This document shows positions 1-8,808 of a stretch of DNA of 64,000 nucleotides, piece after piece. The stretch spans positions 372,001-436,000 of the forward strand of contig NZ_VITY01000003.1 in the NCBI RefSeq assembly GCF_007993935.1, written 5' to 3'. Source of the DNA: Bradyrhizobium macuxiense. GTDB taxonomy: Bacteria; Pseudomonadota; Alphaproteobacteria; Rhizobiales; Xanthobacteraceae. The stretch's first letter is position 1. Each line of letters opens with the position of its first letter. Under the pieces are notes generated by a model, which saw only the letters and a program-made list of their open reading frames with translations, made no database searches and was not told the DNA's origin. A program made the position numbers and the translations under genes.

Positions 1-1
1 G

Positions 2-1459
2 GTCTTGGACTCCGATCACTACGGGCTCGAGAAGGTCAAGGACCGTATCGTCGAGTATCTCGCGGTGCAGTCGCGCGCCAACAAGCTGACCGGACCGATC
101 CTGTGCCTGGTCGGACCTCCCGGCGTCGGCAAGACCTCGCTCGGCAAGTCGATCGCCAAGGCCACGGGGCGCGAGTTCGTGCGCGTGTCGCTCGGCGGCG
201 TGCGTGACGAGGCCGAGATCCGCGGTCACCGCCGCACCTATATCGGCTCGATGCCCGGCAAGATCATCCAGTCGATGCGGAAGGCGAAGACCTCGAACCC
301 GCTGTTCCTGCTGGACGAGATCGACAAGATGGGCGCCGATTTCCGCGGCGATCCGTCGTCGGCGCTGCTTGAGGTTCTGGACCCCGAGCAGAACTCAACC
401 TTCAACGACCACTATTTGGAGGTCGACTACGACCTGTCCAACGTGATGTTCATCACGACCGCGAATACGCTGAATATTCCGGGCCCGCTGATGGACCGCA
501 TGGAGATCATCCGGATCGCCGGTTACACGGAGAACGAGAAGGTCGAGATTGCGCGCAAGCACCTGATCCCGAGCGCGCTCTCCAAGCACGGTCTGGACTC
601 CAAGGAATGGTCGATCGACGACCCGGCCTTGCTCTTGATGATCCGCCGCTACACCCGCGAAGCGGGCGTGCGTAACCTGGAGCGTGAGCTCTCAACACTC
701 GCCCGCAAGGCGGTGAAGGAGCTGATGATCTCCAAGAAGAAGTCGGTGAAGGTCACCGAGGCGAACATCGAAGAGTTCCTCGGCGTTCCGAAGTATCGCT
801 TCGGCGAGATCGACGACGAGGATCAGGTCGGTATCGTCACCGGTCTGGCGTGGACCGATGTCGGCGGCGAGCTGTTGACCATTGAAGGCGTCATGATGCC
901 CGGCAAGGGCAAGATGACCGTCACGGGCAACCTGCGCGACGTGATGAAGGAGTCGATCTCGGCGGCGGCGTCCTACGTCCGCTCCCGTGCGATCACCTAC
1001 GGCATCGAGCCGCCGATGTTCGACCGGCGCGACATCCACGTTCACGTGCCGGAGGGCGCAACCCCGAAGGACGGTCCGTCCGCAGGTGTTGCGATGGCCA
1101 CCGCGATCATCTCGGTCATGACCGGCATTCCGGTCCGCCACGATGTCGCGATGACCGGCGAGATCACGCTGCGTGGTCGCGTGCTGCCGATCGGCGGTCT
1201 GAAGGAGAAGCTCTTGGCTGCCGCGCGCGGCGGCATCAAGACGGTGCTGATCCCGGAGGACAACGCCAAGGATCTCACGGAGATTTCCGATGCGATCAAG
1301 GGCGGCATGGAGATCATTCCGGTCTCGCGGCTGGATGAAGTCGTCGCCAAGGCGCTGACCCGCGTGCCTGCGCCGATCGTCTGGGAAGAGGAGACCAGCA
1401 AGGTCGACGTCAAGCCCGACGCTTCGGATGAGGCGTCCGGCGGCCTGACGGCGCACTGA
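2..1459 (+). CDS. lon: Lon ATP-dependent protease, C-terminal part (5' truncated by window)
   Basis: This is the ATPase and protease half of Lon, which unfolds and degrades damaged and regulatory proteins in the cytoplasm. The reading frame is already open at base 2, so the N-terminal substrate-binding domain lies outside the window. Counting from the codon at base 5, the Walker A motif GPPGVGKT is at residues 37-44 and the Walker B LLDEID at 102-107. The protease domain carries the catalytic serine in [10 protein letters not shown] (Ser359) and the catalytic lysine in [10 protein letters not shown] (Lys402), 43 residues apart as in E. coli Lon. The C-terminal tail is short and acidic. A strong terminator follows 23 bases after the stop, so transcription probably ends here. 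Confidence 0.98.
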   Translation, partial: VLDSDHYGLEKVKDRIVEYLAVQSRANKLTGPILCLVGPPGVGKTSLGKSIAKATGREFVRVSLGGVRDEAEIRGHRRTYIGSMPGKIIQSMRKAKTSNPLFLLDEIDKMGADFRGDPSSALLEVLDPEQNSTFNDHYLEVDYDLSNVMFITTANTLNIPGPLMDRMEIIRIAGYTENEKVEIARKHLIPSALSKHGLDSKEWSIDDPALLLMIRRYTREAGVRNLERELSTLARKAVKELMISKKKSVKVTEANIEEFLGVPKYRFGEIDDEDQVGIVTGLAWTDVGGELLTIEGVMMPGKGKMTVTGNLRDVMKESISAAASYVRSRAITYGIEPPMFDRRDIHVHVPEGATPKDGPSAGVAMATAIISVMTGIPVRHDVAMTGEITLRGRVLPIGGLKEKLLAAARGGIKTVLIPEDNAKDLTEISDAIKGGMEIIPVSRLDEVVAKALTRVPAPIVWEEETSKVDVKPDASDEASGGLTAH

Positions 1460-1482
1460 AGCCAGCTCCGACCGAAATCATG

Positions 1483-1510
1483 AAACGGCGCCTTCGGGCG
1501 CCGTTTTGTT
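1483..1510 (+). terminator. Rho-independent terminator of lon
   Basis: A perfect 10-bp stem, AAACGGCGCC (1483-1492) and GGCGCCGTTT (1497-1506), closes a TTCG tetraloop and is followed by a T-rich tract. It lies 23 bases after the lon stop codon. Confidence 0.9.
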
Positions 1511-1857
1511 TTGGTGGTTCGCAAGCGAGGTCCGGACGCCCCGCGGCTAGCGGTGCGAGCCACTGCAATTTCCGGTTCTCGCGATGGCCGTCGGACGAGG
1601 CCGTGTCCCCATAAACCGAGCGGGGCGATGCGACGAACGCAATGTCCGCTTTGTCGCTGTAGCGACCGAGTTCGTGCGGCAGCGCAATATGTCGCGATGG
1701 GCCAAATCCGGAAATGGCAACCCCGCCTTTGCTTGTCGGCTCGTCGGCGGGCACGAGCAGACCAGGCCAGTTGGGGCAATGTTTGGATATCATCCTTGCG
1801 GGCCTGCGCCCGGTGCGGGACAATTGCGAATTGTTCGAAGAGCAGGGAGGAATCTCC
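1511..1857. other. Intergenic region between lon and the Cache-like gene
   Basis: I see no convincing gene in these 347 bases. The stretch around 1630-1720 reads like one of the degenerate intergenic repeats I associate with Bradyrhizobium genomes, in which fragments such as AATGTCCGCTTTGTCGCTG recur. That identification is from memory and not checked. The last bases hold a purine-rich ribosome binding site (GCAGGGAGG) for the gene starting at 1858. Confidence 0.5.
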
Positions 1858-2319
1858 ATGTTTCGTAAGCTCGTGATTGGTGCGCTGGGCGCGATCGCTG
1901 TCTTGTTCTCGACGACCGCATTCGCGCAAGGCACTGCGGCCGATGCCAAGGCCATGCTTGAGAAGACGGTTGCGGCCATCAAAGCCGACAAGGCCAAGAC
2001 GCTCGACCAGATCAACAAGGGCGAAAACGGCTTCCTTGCCGGCGACCTCTATCCGTTTTGCTTCAATCTGAGCGACGCGCTCCTCGTCGCGGTCGGCAAT
2101 CCCAACGTTAAGGCGTTGCTCGGCAAGGATGCGAGGACATTCAAGGACCCCACGGGCGACGTGTATGGCCCACGGCTCTTTGACGCGGCAAAAGAGGGCC
2201 AGGTCAATGAGGTCAGCTACATGTCTCCCAAGGCCGGCGCTGACAAGACGTGGGTGCCGAAGGCGAGCTTCGTGACCGCGGTCGCTGGCCTCGGATGCGG
2301 CGTCGGTTACTACAAGTAG
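1858..2319 (+). CDS. Secreted Cache-domain-like protein
   Basis: This 153-residue protein begins with a clear signal peptide ending in TTAFA-Q (cleavage about residue 22), so it is probably periplasmic. The remainder resembles the small single-Cache proteins common in rhizobia: an N-terminal helix with KTVAAIKADKAKTLDQIN, a GENGF element, then a PTGDVYGPRLFDAA stretch. Such domains bind small organic ligands in sensor proteins, but this one has no attached signalling domain. The ATG at 1858 was chosen because GGGAGG lies seven to twelve bases upstream. An in-frame upstream extension lacks both a ribosome binding site and any signal sequence. It is probably monocistronic, and its ligand cannot be told from sequence. 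Confidence 0.8.
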   Translation: MFRKLVIGALGAIAVLFSTTAFAQGTAADAKAMLEKTVAAIKADKAKTLDQINKGENGFLAGDLYPFCFNLSDALLVAVGNPNVKALLGKDARTFKDPTGDVYGPRLFDAAKEGQVNEVSYMSPKAGADKTWVPKASFVTAVAGLGCGVGYYK

Positions 2320-2468
2320 TCCGACCAAACCAACCGTCATACGGGCGCCGAACTGCCGATCTCCGGCGCCCACACGATGCTATTTTCTCGCATGACCGGT
2401 CAGTTCCGAAGGCTTCCACTCCGCATGTGCGGTTTGCCATCGAGGCTGGTCAGTTTTTGATGTCCGTC

Positions 2469-3731
2469 TCAGGCCGTCTTCGATGAAGCCAGCGGGCTGC
2501 GCCTCAATGAGTCCGCATCCTGGTTCTTTCTCTCGACGACGAAATTGCCGATCGCCCCACACGCCATCAGCACGCTGGTGCCGAGGAACACCGCGCGCAT
2601 GCCGATATGGCCGCCGATGAATCCGCCGGCGAGCGGACCGATCACCTGGCCGGCATATTGCGCCGAAATCGAGTAGCCGAGCATGCTGCCGGTGACCGCG
2701 TCGGGCACGTTGTGCCGGATCACGCTGGCGATGCAGGGCAGCAGGCCGCCGAGCGCGAGCCCCATCAGGAAGCGGAGCAGGATGAGTTCCCAGCCGCTGA
2801 CCACGAAGGCCTGTGGGATCAGCAGCAGCGCCGAGACCGCAAGACAAACGTTGATGATCCGCCAATGGCCGATACGGTCGGCCAGCTTGCCGAGGTGCGA
2901 CGACGACAGCAGGCTGCCGAAGGCAGCAGCCGACATCACGAGGCCGGCCACGAACGTCACCTGCGGCGCCTCGACCAATTGCGCGACGTAGACCGTGATG
3001 ATCGGCTCGATCGACATGTTGGCGACCATCAGCAGCAGGCCGGTGCCCCACATCGCGATCACAGGACGCTTGTCTCGAACGAGCGACCAGCCGCCACGCG
3101 CCTTGCTGCCTTCCACCGCCTTCGGACGCGCCTCCTCGCGGATCAGGAAGGTCGTGCCGAGGAAAGTGATGAAGATGACGCCGCCGATCAGGAAGAAGGT
3201 CGCGCGGATGCCGATCAGGCCGGGCAGGACGCCGCCGATCAACGGACCGACCAGGCTGCCGGCCATGATGCCGGCCGACAGGACGCCGATCGCCCAGCCG
3301 GAGCGCGCCTTCGGCGTCTGTGCTGCGACAAGCACCGTCGAGCCCGAAGCGTAGCCGCCGAGCAGGCCGGTCAACAGCCGCAGGCCGACCAGCTCGTACA
3401 CATTGTGCGCCATGCCGATCAACGACATCGCGATCGCCATGCCGAGGCTCGCGCGGATCAGCATCAGCTTGCGGCCATAGCGATCCGCCAGTCGTCCCCA
3501 CAGCGGCGCCGTCAGCGCCGCGCTGAAGAAGGCTGCGCCGTAAGCGATGCCCGACCATTGCACGATGGCGGCATGATCGGTCACGCCGAGCTGCTCGACA
3601 TAGAGCGGCAGGAACGGCAGCAGCAGCGTCATTCCCACGATGGTCGTGAAGGAGCCGAACACGCAGACGATCAGGTTGCGTCTCCAGGGCCCCGCATCGA
3701 GGGCCGCTTCGCGATCGATTTCGATGTTCAT
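2469..3731 (-). CDS. MFS multidrug efflux transporter
   Basis: This 420-residue, 12-span membrane protein of the major facilitator superfamily belongs to the drug:H+ antiporter type (MdtG/TetA-like). The loop 2-3 motif A, GRLADRYGRKLML, is at residues 79-91 and is intact. Several glycine-rich helices such as GLLGGYASGS and GSLVGPLIGGVLPGL fit antiporter motif C. It starts one base after the stop of the GntR regulator gene, so the two are almost certainly co-transcribed from the promoter upstream of that regulator. The cargo is unknown; context suggests efflux of a compound sensed by the GntR protein. Confidence 0.9.
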   Translation of the reverse strand: MNIEIDREAALDAGPWRRNLIVCVFGSFTTIVGMTLLLPFLPLYVEQLGVTDHAAIVQWSGIAYGAAFFSAALTAPLWGRLADRYGRKLMLIRASLGMAIAMSLIGMAHNVYELVGLRLLTGLLGGYASGSTVLVAAQTPKARSGWAIGVLSAGIMAGSLVGPLIGGVLPGLIGIRATFFLIGGVIFITFLGTTFLIREEARPKAVEGSKARGGWSLVRDKRPVIAMWGTGLLLMVANMSIEPIITVYVAQLVEAPQVTFVAGLVMSAAAFGSLLSSSHLGKLADRIGHWRIINVCLAVSALLLIPQAFVVSGWELILLRFLMGLALGGLLPCIASVIRHNVPDAVTGSMLGYSISAQYAGQVIGPLAGGFIGGHIGMRAVFLGTSVLMACGAIGNFVVERKNQDADSLRRSPLASSKTA

Positions 3732-3732
3732 G

Positions 3733-4401
3733 TCAGCGCAATCCGATCACGGCGAAGCCGCGCGCCCGCAGACCGCGGCGGTCCTCGTTCAGCGAACGCA
3801 GCAGGCGATCGCGGGTGTCCTTGATGTGATCGGCGGCCTCGCGCGCGGCAGCTTCCGGATCGTTGGCCTCGATGAAGCCGAGAATGCGCCGGTGCTCGCG
3901 CCAGGCCTGCTCGCGCGATGGTTCTGTCCACACTTCGAGCCAGCGCGCCCGAGACAGCCGGGTCATGGCGCCGGCGATCGCTTTGACGATGAAGGGATTG
4001 CCGGAGAGCCGCGCGATCTCGACATGGAAATCGGTGCCGACGCGATGCCATTCCTCGCGCGGCGCGCCGGACTGGCAGGCATCCAGCATCTCTTCGACGC
4101 CGGCGATGTCCGCCGCGCTCGCACGCGCGCAGGCGAGGCGGACGGCGGTCGTCTCCAGCGGGATCCTGAACTCCGCCAGCGCTTCCAGCTCGCCGATGTC
4201 GATTGGTGCGACGATCCAGTTGCGGCCGTCGCGGCGGACCAGCTCTTCGCCTTCGAGCCGCACCAGCGCAGCGCGGATCGGCGTGCGCGATCCCTCGAAA
4301 CGGCTTTCGAGCCAGCGCTCGGTCAGCCGCTCGCCGGGGCCGAGGTCGAGGGAGAGGATCATTTCCCGGAGCTGGTCGTGGATCTGGAGCATCTGCGACA
4401 T
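3733..4401 (-). CDS. GntR-family (FCD-type) transcriptional regulator
   Basis: This 222-residue DNA-binding protein has an N-terminal winged helix-turn-helix (residues about 5-70, including the recognition element SRTPIRAALVRLEGEELV). An all-helical FCD ligand domain follows, with conserved histidines in DFHVEIARLSGNPF and EHRRILGFIEANDPEAA. The start is the ATG at 4401, giving MSQMLQIHDQLREMIL, a typical GntR N-terminus. A longer reading frame runs to 4677 but would read through the operator region and overlap the divergent gene. It is the first gene of an operon with the MFS pump and probably represses its own operon through the inverted repeats at 4436-4492. Confidence 0.92.
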   Translation of the reverse strand: MSQMLQIHDQLREMILSLDLGPGERLTERWLESRFEGSRTPIRAALVRLEGEELVRRDGRNWIVAPIDIGELEALAEFRIPLETTAVRLACARASAADIAGVEEMLDACQSGAPREEWHRVGTDFHVEIARLSGNPFIVKAIAGAMTRLSRARWLEVWTEPSREQAWREHRRILGFIEANDPEAAAREAADHIKDTRDRLLRSLNEDRRGLRARGFAVIGLR

Positions 4402-4435
4402 GGCGCTGTCCCTCGGGCTTGTTCCGTCGATATGC

Positions 4436-4492
4436 GTATCCCGAGTTGGTATCCCAAACAATCCAGATTTGGGATACCAGCGTTGTCCCAAA
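4436..4492 (-). promoter_or_regulatory. Candidate GntR operator array (GGGATAC half-sites)
   Basis: A perfect 12-bp inverted repeat, TGGTATCCCAAA (4447-4458) and TTTGGGATACCA (4468-4479), has a 9-base spacer. It is flanked by two more half-site-like words, GTATCCC (4436-4442) and GTCCCAAA (4485-4492). The array lies 35-91 bases upstream of the gntR start, in the intergenic region shared with the divergent GFA gene. GntR/FCD regulators typically bind short palindromes of the GGTATACC kind. No T-run follows, so a terminator is unlikely. The assignment to this regulator is inference from position. Confidence 0.65.
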
Positions 4493-4596
4493 AGGGGGCA
4501 CGGGACCCGTGTCGCCGACGCCTTGCAGGCCGCAATCGAGGGGAACGACCGCTTGGCGACCGCCTTGTTGCACGACGCCGAATTGGGAGAACGCAG

Positions 4597-5001
4597 ATGC
4601 AGATCGACGGGCAATGCCATTGCGGGGCCGTGACCTATCAGGCCGAGATCGATCCCGGACGGGTGTCGATCTGCCATTGCACGGATTGCCAGGCGCTGAC
4701 CGGCTCACCCTATCGCGTCACGGTGATTTGCGCCGCCGAGCAGGTCCGGCTGACCCATGGCGTGCCGAAAGTGTACGGCAAACGCGGCGATAACGGCCGG
4801 ATCCGCTTCCAGCATTTCTGCGGCGATTGCGGTTCCCCCTTGTTCACCAGCGGCGAGGATGGAGGTCCCGACGATTGGGGCATTCGCTGGGGCAGCATCC
4901 GCCAGCGCGGCGAATTGACCCCGCGACGCCAGGTCTGGCGCCGCTCCGCCGCACACTGGGTCAACGATCTCGGGGGATTGCCGGCACGGCTAATGGATTG
5001 A
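4597..5001 (+). CDS. GFA / CENP-V family zinc-binding protein
   Basis: This 134-residue cytoplasmic protein is of the glutathione-dependent formaldehyde-activating enzyme-like family. The full set of zinc ligands is visible: CHC at residues 7-9, C26-H-C28-x2-C31, and C75-x2-C78. Members bind two zincs, and a few act on S-hydroxymethyl glutathione; most have no proven activity, so only the fold is certain. The ATG at 4597 follows a GGGAGA ribosome binding site. It is divergent from the gntR/MFS operon and may share its regulatory region, which would allow co-control. Confidence 0.9.
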   Translation: MQIDGQCHCGAVTYQAEIDPGRVSICHCTDCQALTGSPYRVTVICAAEQVRLTHGVPKVYGKRGDNGRIRFQHFCGDCGSPLFTSGEDGGPDDWGIRWGSIRQRGELTPRRQVWRRSAAHWVNDLGGLPARLMD

Positions 5002-5056
5002 AGCTTTGCGGCCTTGCACCTCGGGGGCGGGCGAGGCTAAAGAGGCGCGCAGGTAG

Positions 5057-5131
5057 GGGCGGTTAGCTCAGCGGTAGAGCGCTGGTTTTACACACCATTG
5101 GTCGGGAGTTCGATCCTCTCACCGCCCACCA
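5057..5131 (+). tRNA. tRNA-Val (UAC anticodon)
   Basis: This 75-base tRNA has an encoded CCA end. The acceptor stem GGGCGGT (5057-5063) pairs with ACCGCCC (5121-5127). The D arm GCTCAGCGGTAGAGC and the T loop TTCGATC are canonical. The anticodon loop is TTTACAC, reading UAC (valine). The outermost pair of the anticodon stem looks mismatched (C-T). No integrase gene or repeated tRNA 3' end was seen next to it. Confidence 0.95.
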
Positions 5132-5291
5132 GCCTTCGCCCTGCGGGCTACGGCTTGGCAAGCCAGCCTTCGCCGAAGCGCGAAGAGCGAAGGCGGACTC
5201 CATCCGCAACTCGCAGACGAAGCCTGTTCGGGCCTTTCCGATGGACTAGGGAATTCCGCCGGCGCTCCACACCGATCGACCGGATCCGGCC

Positions 5292-5540
5292 CTATGGTTG
5301 CAGCATCCTGATTGTCGAGATCGGCCACTTCCCGATGTGCCCCGTGATCGAGATGCGCAACCCATGTGACTCGTCGAGAAACACACCCTCGACGGTCCCG
5401 GCGGTCCCGTCGGTGAGAACTGCGGCTCTTCCGACCAGTTCTGCTTCCGCTTGCACATGTTCGCGCAGGATGACGGTGGCGCGGTGTTTCACGAGCTGCA
5501 AAGCGGCCTCTGGTTGAAGAGCCCTGCGTAGCAACGCCAT
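5292..5540 (-). CDS. Small hypothetical protein
   Basis: A possible 82-residue product. The C-terminal 45 residues read like a compact beta-rich domain (VGRAAVLTDGTAGTVEG, then GLRISITGHIGKWPISTI), a pattern I recall in short PRC-barrel-like rhizobial hypotheticals. The start at 5540 is one of several in-frame options, and none has a good ribosome binding site. The gene would be isolated between tRNA-Val and a secreted-protein gene. The bases just after the tRNA (about 5128-5200) contain a CCAGCCTTCGCC...GCGAAGGC hairpin repeat rather than a gene. Confidence 0.4.
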   Translation of the reverse strand: MALLRRALQPEAALQLVKHRATVILREHVQAEAELVGRAAVLTDGTAGTVEGVFLDESHGLRISITGHIGKWPISTIRMLQP

Positions 5541-5748
5541 TGCGCGGCCCTCTGTGAGCGCGTGGAGAGGGCGCGATCCCGACCGTGGGGTAGTGTGTGG
5601 GGTGGCCGGGACCGCGCTTGCTCCGCGCTGGCCGGTCAAATGTCAATCGTCGGCCGATGGCGCGAAAGGTGCCGAAAGTCACGTGCTCAGGTTTGATGCC
5701 GGCCTTGCTGCGATGCTATTCTCTCCGCCTAACCCGGGAACTTGATGC

Positions 5749-6033
5749 ATGCGCAAAATCGCCGCGATTTTACTCCTCACCATGATTAGCGGACCTGCAC
5801 TGGCACAGTCGGACCATGTTCAGCGCTATCGCGAAGAGGTCGAGAAGTCGCCGTCAGATGTGGCCAACGAGGCGCGGCAGCAGCGCGCGTACCAGCGTGC
5901 GCTCAGCGGCGTGCCGGACCAGAAGCCGACCGACCCGTGGGGCATTGCGCGCCCCAACGAGGGGCAGGCCGCCCCGAAGGGGAGCGCCGCCAAGACGAAG
6001 CCGGCCAAGCCCACGAACGCAGCCGCCAAATAA
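5749..6033 (+). CDS. Small secreted hypothetical protein
   Basis: This 94-residue protein has a signal peptide (residues 1 to about 19, ending GPALA-Q), a charged helical middle (HVQRYREEVEKSPSDVANEARQ) and a lysine/alanine/proline-rich tail. I do not recognise the family; the composition suggests a periplasmic, partly disordered protein. It sits 34 bases before the YCII-family gene in the same direction and could share its transcript. Function is unknown. Confidence 0.7.
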   Translation: MRKIAAILLLTMISGPALAQSDHVQRYREEVEKSPSDVANEARQQRAYQRALSGVPDQKPTDPWGIARPNEGQAAPKGSAAKTKPAKPTNAAAK

Positions 6034-6067
6034 ACAGCGAAGTCATCAGCGAACGCGGACCAGGTCG

Positions 6068-6373
6068 ATGAAATACTACGTCTGCAAATTGACCGGACCG
6101 CGCCCGACCTTCCCTCAAGACATGACGCCGCAGGAAGCCGCCATCATGCAGGCGCACGTCGCCTATTGCGGCGAATTGCTGCAGGCCGGCAAGGCGCTGA
6201 TCTTCGGGCCGGTTGCCGATCCCGCCGGCGTCTGGGGATTGGGCGTGCTGCAACTGTCCGATGATGCCGATCCGCAGGAGATCGTCGCCAACGATCCCGT
6301 CACCAAGGCCAATGCCGGATTCACCTATCAGGTCACGCCGATGTTGCGCGCTGCGACGCGCGAGAGCTGCTAG
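6068..6373 (+). CDS. YCII-related domain protein
   Basis: This 101-residue cytoplasmic protein has the dimeric alpha/beta barrel fold of YciI-like proteins: an N-terminal strand KYYVCKL, the AHVAYCGELLQAGKALIFGPV segment carrying the family histidine, and a closing DPVTKANAGFTYQVTPM element. Members resemble ferredoxin-like catalytic or binding modules, but few have a known reaction. The ATG at 6068 gives a standard-length product. It lies 35 bases before a methyltransferase gene, in a small plus-strand cluster. Confidence 0.82.
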   Translation: MKYYVCKLTGPRPTFPQDMTPQEAAIMQAHVAYCGELLQAGKALIFGPVADPAGVWGLGVLQLSDDADPQEIVANDPVTKANAGFTYQVTPMLRAATRESC

Positions 6374-6408
6374 CATCGGCCAGGATTTCTCAACAAGGTT
6401 TTGAGCGC

Positions 6409-7260
6409 ATGAACGCTGGTCACCCGCAGAACGCCGATCAGATTGCATATTGGAACGGGCCGGGCGGTCAGCGTTGGGCCTCAAGACAGGCCGCGCAGGA
6501 CATCGTGCTGCAGCCGGTGCTCGACCTGCTGATCGATCGTGCCGCGCCGAAGGCCGGCGAACGCATCGTCGATGTCGGCTGCGGCAGCGGCGCCTCGAGT
6601 TTTGCGCTGGCGGCAAAGGTCGCGCCCGCGGGCCACGTGCTTGGCGTCGACGTCTCGGAGCCGATGCTGACGCGGGCGCGGCAGAGCGCGCCGCAGGGCC
6701 TGCCGGTCGAATTCACGCTCGCCGATGCGACGGTGTATCCGTTCGCCCGCGAGAGCTTCGATCTGTTGGCCTCGCGCTTCGGCGTGATGTTCTTTGCCGA
6801 TCCGGCGGTATCCTTTGCCAATCTGCGCAAGGCGATGAAGCCGACCGGCCGTCTTGCCTTCGCGTGCTGGCAGGAGCCGCGCGAGAATCCGTTCTTCATG
6901 GCGCCGTTGCAAGCCGTCTACAAGCACGTGCCGAAACTGCCGCAGCTCGGCCCCGAGGATCCCGGCCCGTTTTCATTTGCCTCCGAAGCCCGGGTGAAGC
7001 GGATCCTGGGCGAGGCCGGCTTCTCCGGCATCGCCATGGAGCCGTGCAAGGTCGAGCTCGATGTCGCGACCGGCCGCGGCATCGATGCGGCGATCCAGGG
7101 CGCGCTCGAGATCGGGCCGGCCAGCCGCGCGCTGGAAGGCCATCCGGATGACGTGCGCGCCGCCGCGATCGCGTCGATGCGCGAGGCGCTGGCGCCCTTC
7201 GTCAAAGGCGATTCCGTGCTGCTGCCAGGTGCGATCTGGATCGTGACGGCGCGGGCGTAG
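6409..7260 (+). CDS. Class I SAM-dependent methyltransferase
   Basis: This 283-residue cytoplasmic enzyme has a Rossmann-type methyltransferase core. The SAM-binding motif I, VDVGCGSGASS, is at residues 54-64, and the acidic motif at the end of strand 2, LGVDVSEPML, is at 78-87. Motif IV-like FDLLASRFGVMFF and a post-core LRKAMKPTGRLAFACW follow, as in UbiE/Methyltransf_11 enzymes. The acceptor substrate is unknown. The overall pattern resembles small-molecule methyltransferases of alphaproteobacteria. A palindromic repeat follows 20 bases after the stop. Confidence 0.88.
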   Translation: MNAGHPQNADQIAYWNGPGGQRWASRQAAQDIVLQPVLDLLIDRAAPKAGERIVDVGCGSGASSFALAAKVAPAGHVLGVDVSEPMLTRARQSAPQGLPVEFTLADATVYPFARESFDLLASRFGVMFFADPAVSFANLRKAMKPTGRLAFACWQEPRENPFFMAPLQAVYKHVPKLPQLGPEDPGPFSFASEARVKRILGEAGFSGIAMEPCKVELDVATGRGIDAAIQGALEIGPASRALEGHPDDVRAAAIASMREALAPFVKGDSVLLPGAIWIVTARA

Positions 7261-7280
7261 GAGAACGAGTTGGTTGTGCC

Positions 7281-7363
7281 GTCATTGCGAGGAGCGTAGC
7301 GACGAAGCAATCCATCTATCAGCGCGTTGAGATATGGATTGCTTCGCTTCGCTCGCAATGACG
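7281..7363. repeat. Intergenic palindromic repeat element
   Basis: Two long arms face each other: GTCATTGCGAGGAGCG near 7281 is matched by CGCTCGCAATGAC near 7351, and GAAGCAATCCAT by ATGGATTGCTTC. Together they can form one imperfect hairpin of about 80 bases. This resembles the dispersed intergenic palindromes of Bradyrhizobium and Rhodopseudomonas. It lies between converging genes, so it may also act as a transcription end. Confidence 0.8.
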
Positions 7364-7383
7364 GGGAGAGAGTTGCGACGAGC

Positions 7384-8640
7384 CTACGCTCGCTCTTCCC
7401 AGATCATCGCCAGATGCACGATAGTCTGCACCGCCTTTTCCATGTCCTGGCGGCTGACCCATTCGAGCCGAGAATGGAACGCGTGCTCGCCGGCGAAGAT
7501 GTTCGGGCAGGGCAATCCCATGAAGGATAGCCGCGAACCGTCGGTGCCGCCGCGGATCGAGGTCTTCACCGGCGTCAGTCCCGCGCGCTCGATCGCCTCG
7601 ATCGCGTAAGCGACGATCTGCGGGTGGCGGTCGATCACCTCTTTCATGTTGCGGTACTGCTGCTTGACCTCCATGCGGTAGGTCGAGCGCGGATATCCCT
7701 TCATGACATCCTTGGCGATCGCTTCGAGCAGCGCTTCCTTCTGCTTCAGGCCGGCTTCGGTGAAATCGCGCACGATGAAGTCGATCCGCGCGTGCTCCAG
7801 CGCGCCCGAGATCGCGACCGGATGCAGGAAGCCTTCCTTGCCTTCGGTGGTCTCGGGCGAGCAGGTGTCCTTCGGCAGGCGATCGACGATCGCGGCCGCG
7901 ATCTTGATCGCGTGTTCCATCTTGCCTTTGGCGAAGCCCGGATGGGTCGCGACACCCTCGATGATGATGCTGGCGCCGTCGGCGGAGAAGGTCTCGTCCT
8001 CGATATGGCCCGCGGTCTCGCCGTCCATGGTGTAGCCGAAATCGGCGCCGAGCTTCTTGATGTCGACCTTGTCGACGCCTCGGCCGATCTCCTCGTCCGG
8101 CGTGAACAGGATCTTGATGGTGCCGTGCTTCACCTGCGGATTGGTCATCAGGAAATGCGCGGCATCCATGATCTCGGCGAGGCCGGCCTTGTTGTCGGCG
8201 CCGAGCAGGGTGGTGCCGTCGGTCGTGATGATATCGTTGCCGATCTGGTCGGCCAGCGCTTCATGCTCGGCGGCGCGGATCACCTGCGAGGCGTCGGCGG
8301 GCAGCACGATGTCGCCGCCGCGATAGTTCTTCACGACCTGCGGCTTGACGTTCTTGCCGGTGCAGTCGGGCGAGGTGTCCATGTGCGAGCAGAAGCAGAT
8401 CACCGGCACCGTCTTGTCGGTATTGGCCGGGATCGTCGCATAGACGTAGCCATGCGGATCGAGATGCGCGTCGGCTATGCCCATCGCCTGCAGCTCGGTG
8501 ACCAGCAGGCGGCCGAGATTCTTCTGCTTCTCGGTGGAGGGGCAGGTCGGCGAATCCGGGTCGGACTGGGTGTCGATCACGACATAGCGCAGGAAGCGCT
8601 CAGTGACGGTGTGCTTGAAGTCGAGAACCGGGGCCAGCAT
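7384..8640 (-). CDS. pepT: Peptidase T (tripeptide aminopeptidase)
   Basis: This 418-residue cytoplasmic M20B metallopeptidase removes the N-terminal residue from tripeptides. The metal-site motifs are visible: H86-M-D88 in HMDTSPDCTG, the bridging aspartate in TLLGADNKAGLAEIM, and the glutamate pair in LFTPDEEIGRG. The C-terminal SIRGGTDGSRLSFMGLPCPNIFAG and HSRLEWV close the active site. The start at 8640 (MLAPVLDFKHTV) was preferred over one 21 codons upstream because family members begin near this point. It is convergent with the methyltransferase gene across the palindromic repeat. Confidence 0.93.
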   Translation of the reverse strand: MLAPVLDFKHTVTERFLRYVVIDTQSDPDSPTCPSTEKQKNLGRLLVTELQAMGIADAHLDPHGYVYATIPANTDKTVPVICFCSHMDTSPDCTGKNVKPQVVKNYRGGDIVLPADASQVIRAAEHEALADQIGNDIITTDGTTLLGADNKAGLAEIMDAAHFLMTNPQVKHGTIKILFTPDEEIGRGVDKVDIKKLGADFGYTMDGETAGHIEDETFSADGASIIIEGVATHPGFAKGKMEHAIKIAAAIVDRLPKDTCSPETTEGKEGFLHPVAISGALEHARIDFIVRDFTEAGLKQKEALLEAIAKDVMKGYPRSTYRMEVKQQYRNMKEVIDRHPQIVAYAIEAIERAGLTPVKTSIRGGTDGSRLSFMGLPCPNIFAGEHAFHSRLEWVSRQDMEKAVQTIVHLAMIWEERA

Positions 8641-8740
8641 GAGGACCGCACAAGGGTAGGAATGGGGACAATGCGCCTTGGCGAATTTGGTTCGCGCAAG
8701 CAAACCGGATCAAGGCGAGCAGGAGATAATTCTATAACAG

Positions 8741-8785
8741 AAAAGCGCCACTCCGGGGCCGCGTCACGAGCCGGAATGGCGCTTT
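8741..8785 (-). terminator. Rho-independent terminator of the HU gene
   Basis: On the minus strand a stem AAAGCGCCATTCCGG / CCGGAGTGGCGCTTT (one mismatch) is followed by TTTTCTG. It begins 24 bases after the HU stop codon and separates it from pepT. Confidence 0.82.
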
Positions 8786-8808
8786 GATATCAACGGAGAG
8801 TAAAGCCT

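Noticed and set aside
1410..2018. A minus-strand 202-codon frame between lon and the Cache-like gene
   Set aside because: It overlaps both real genes in antisense. The middle resembles translated intergenic repeat, not a gene.
4402..4677. N-terminal extension of the GntR regulator
   Set aside because: The extension would cross the operator array and the divergent gene start; the translated residues do not resemble GntR proteins.
5057..5131. tRNA-Val as an integration site
   Set aside because: No integrase and no repeated tRNA 3' end were found nearby.
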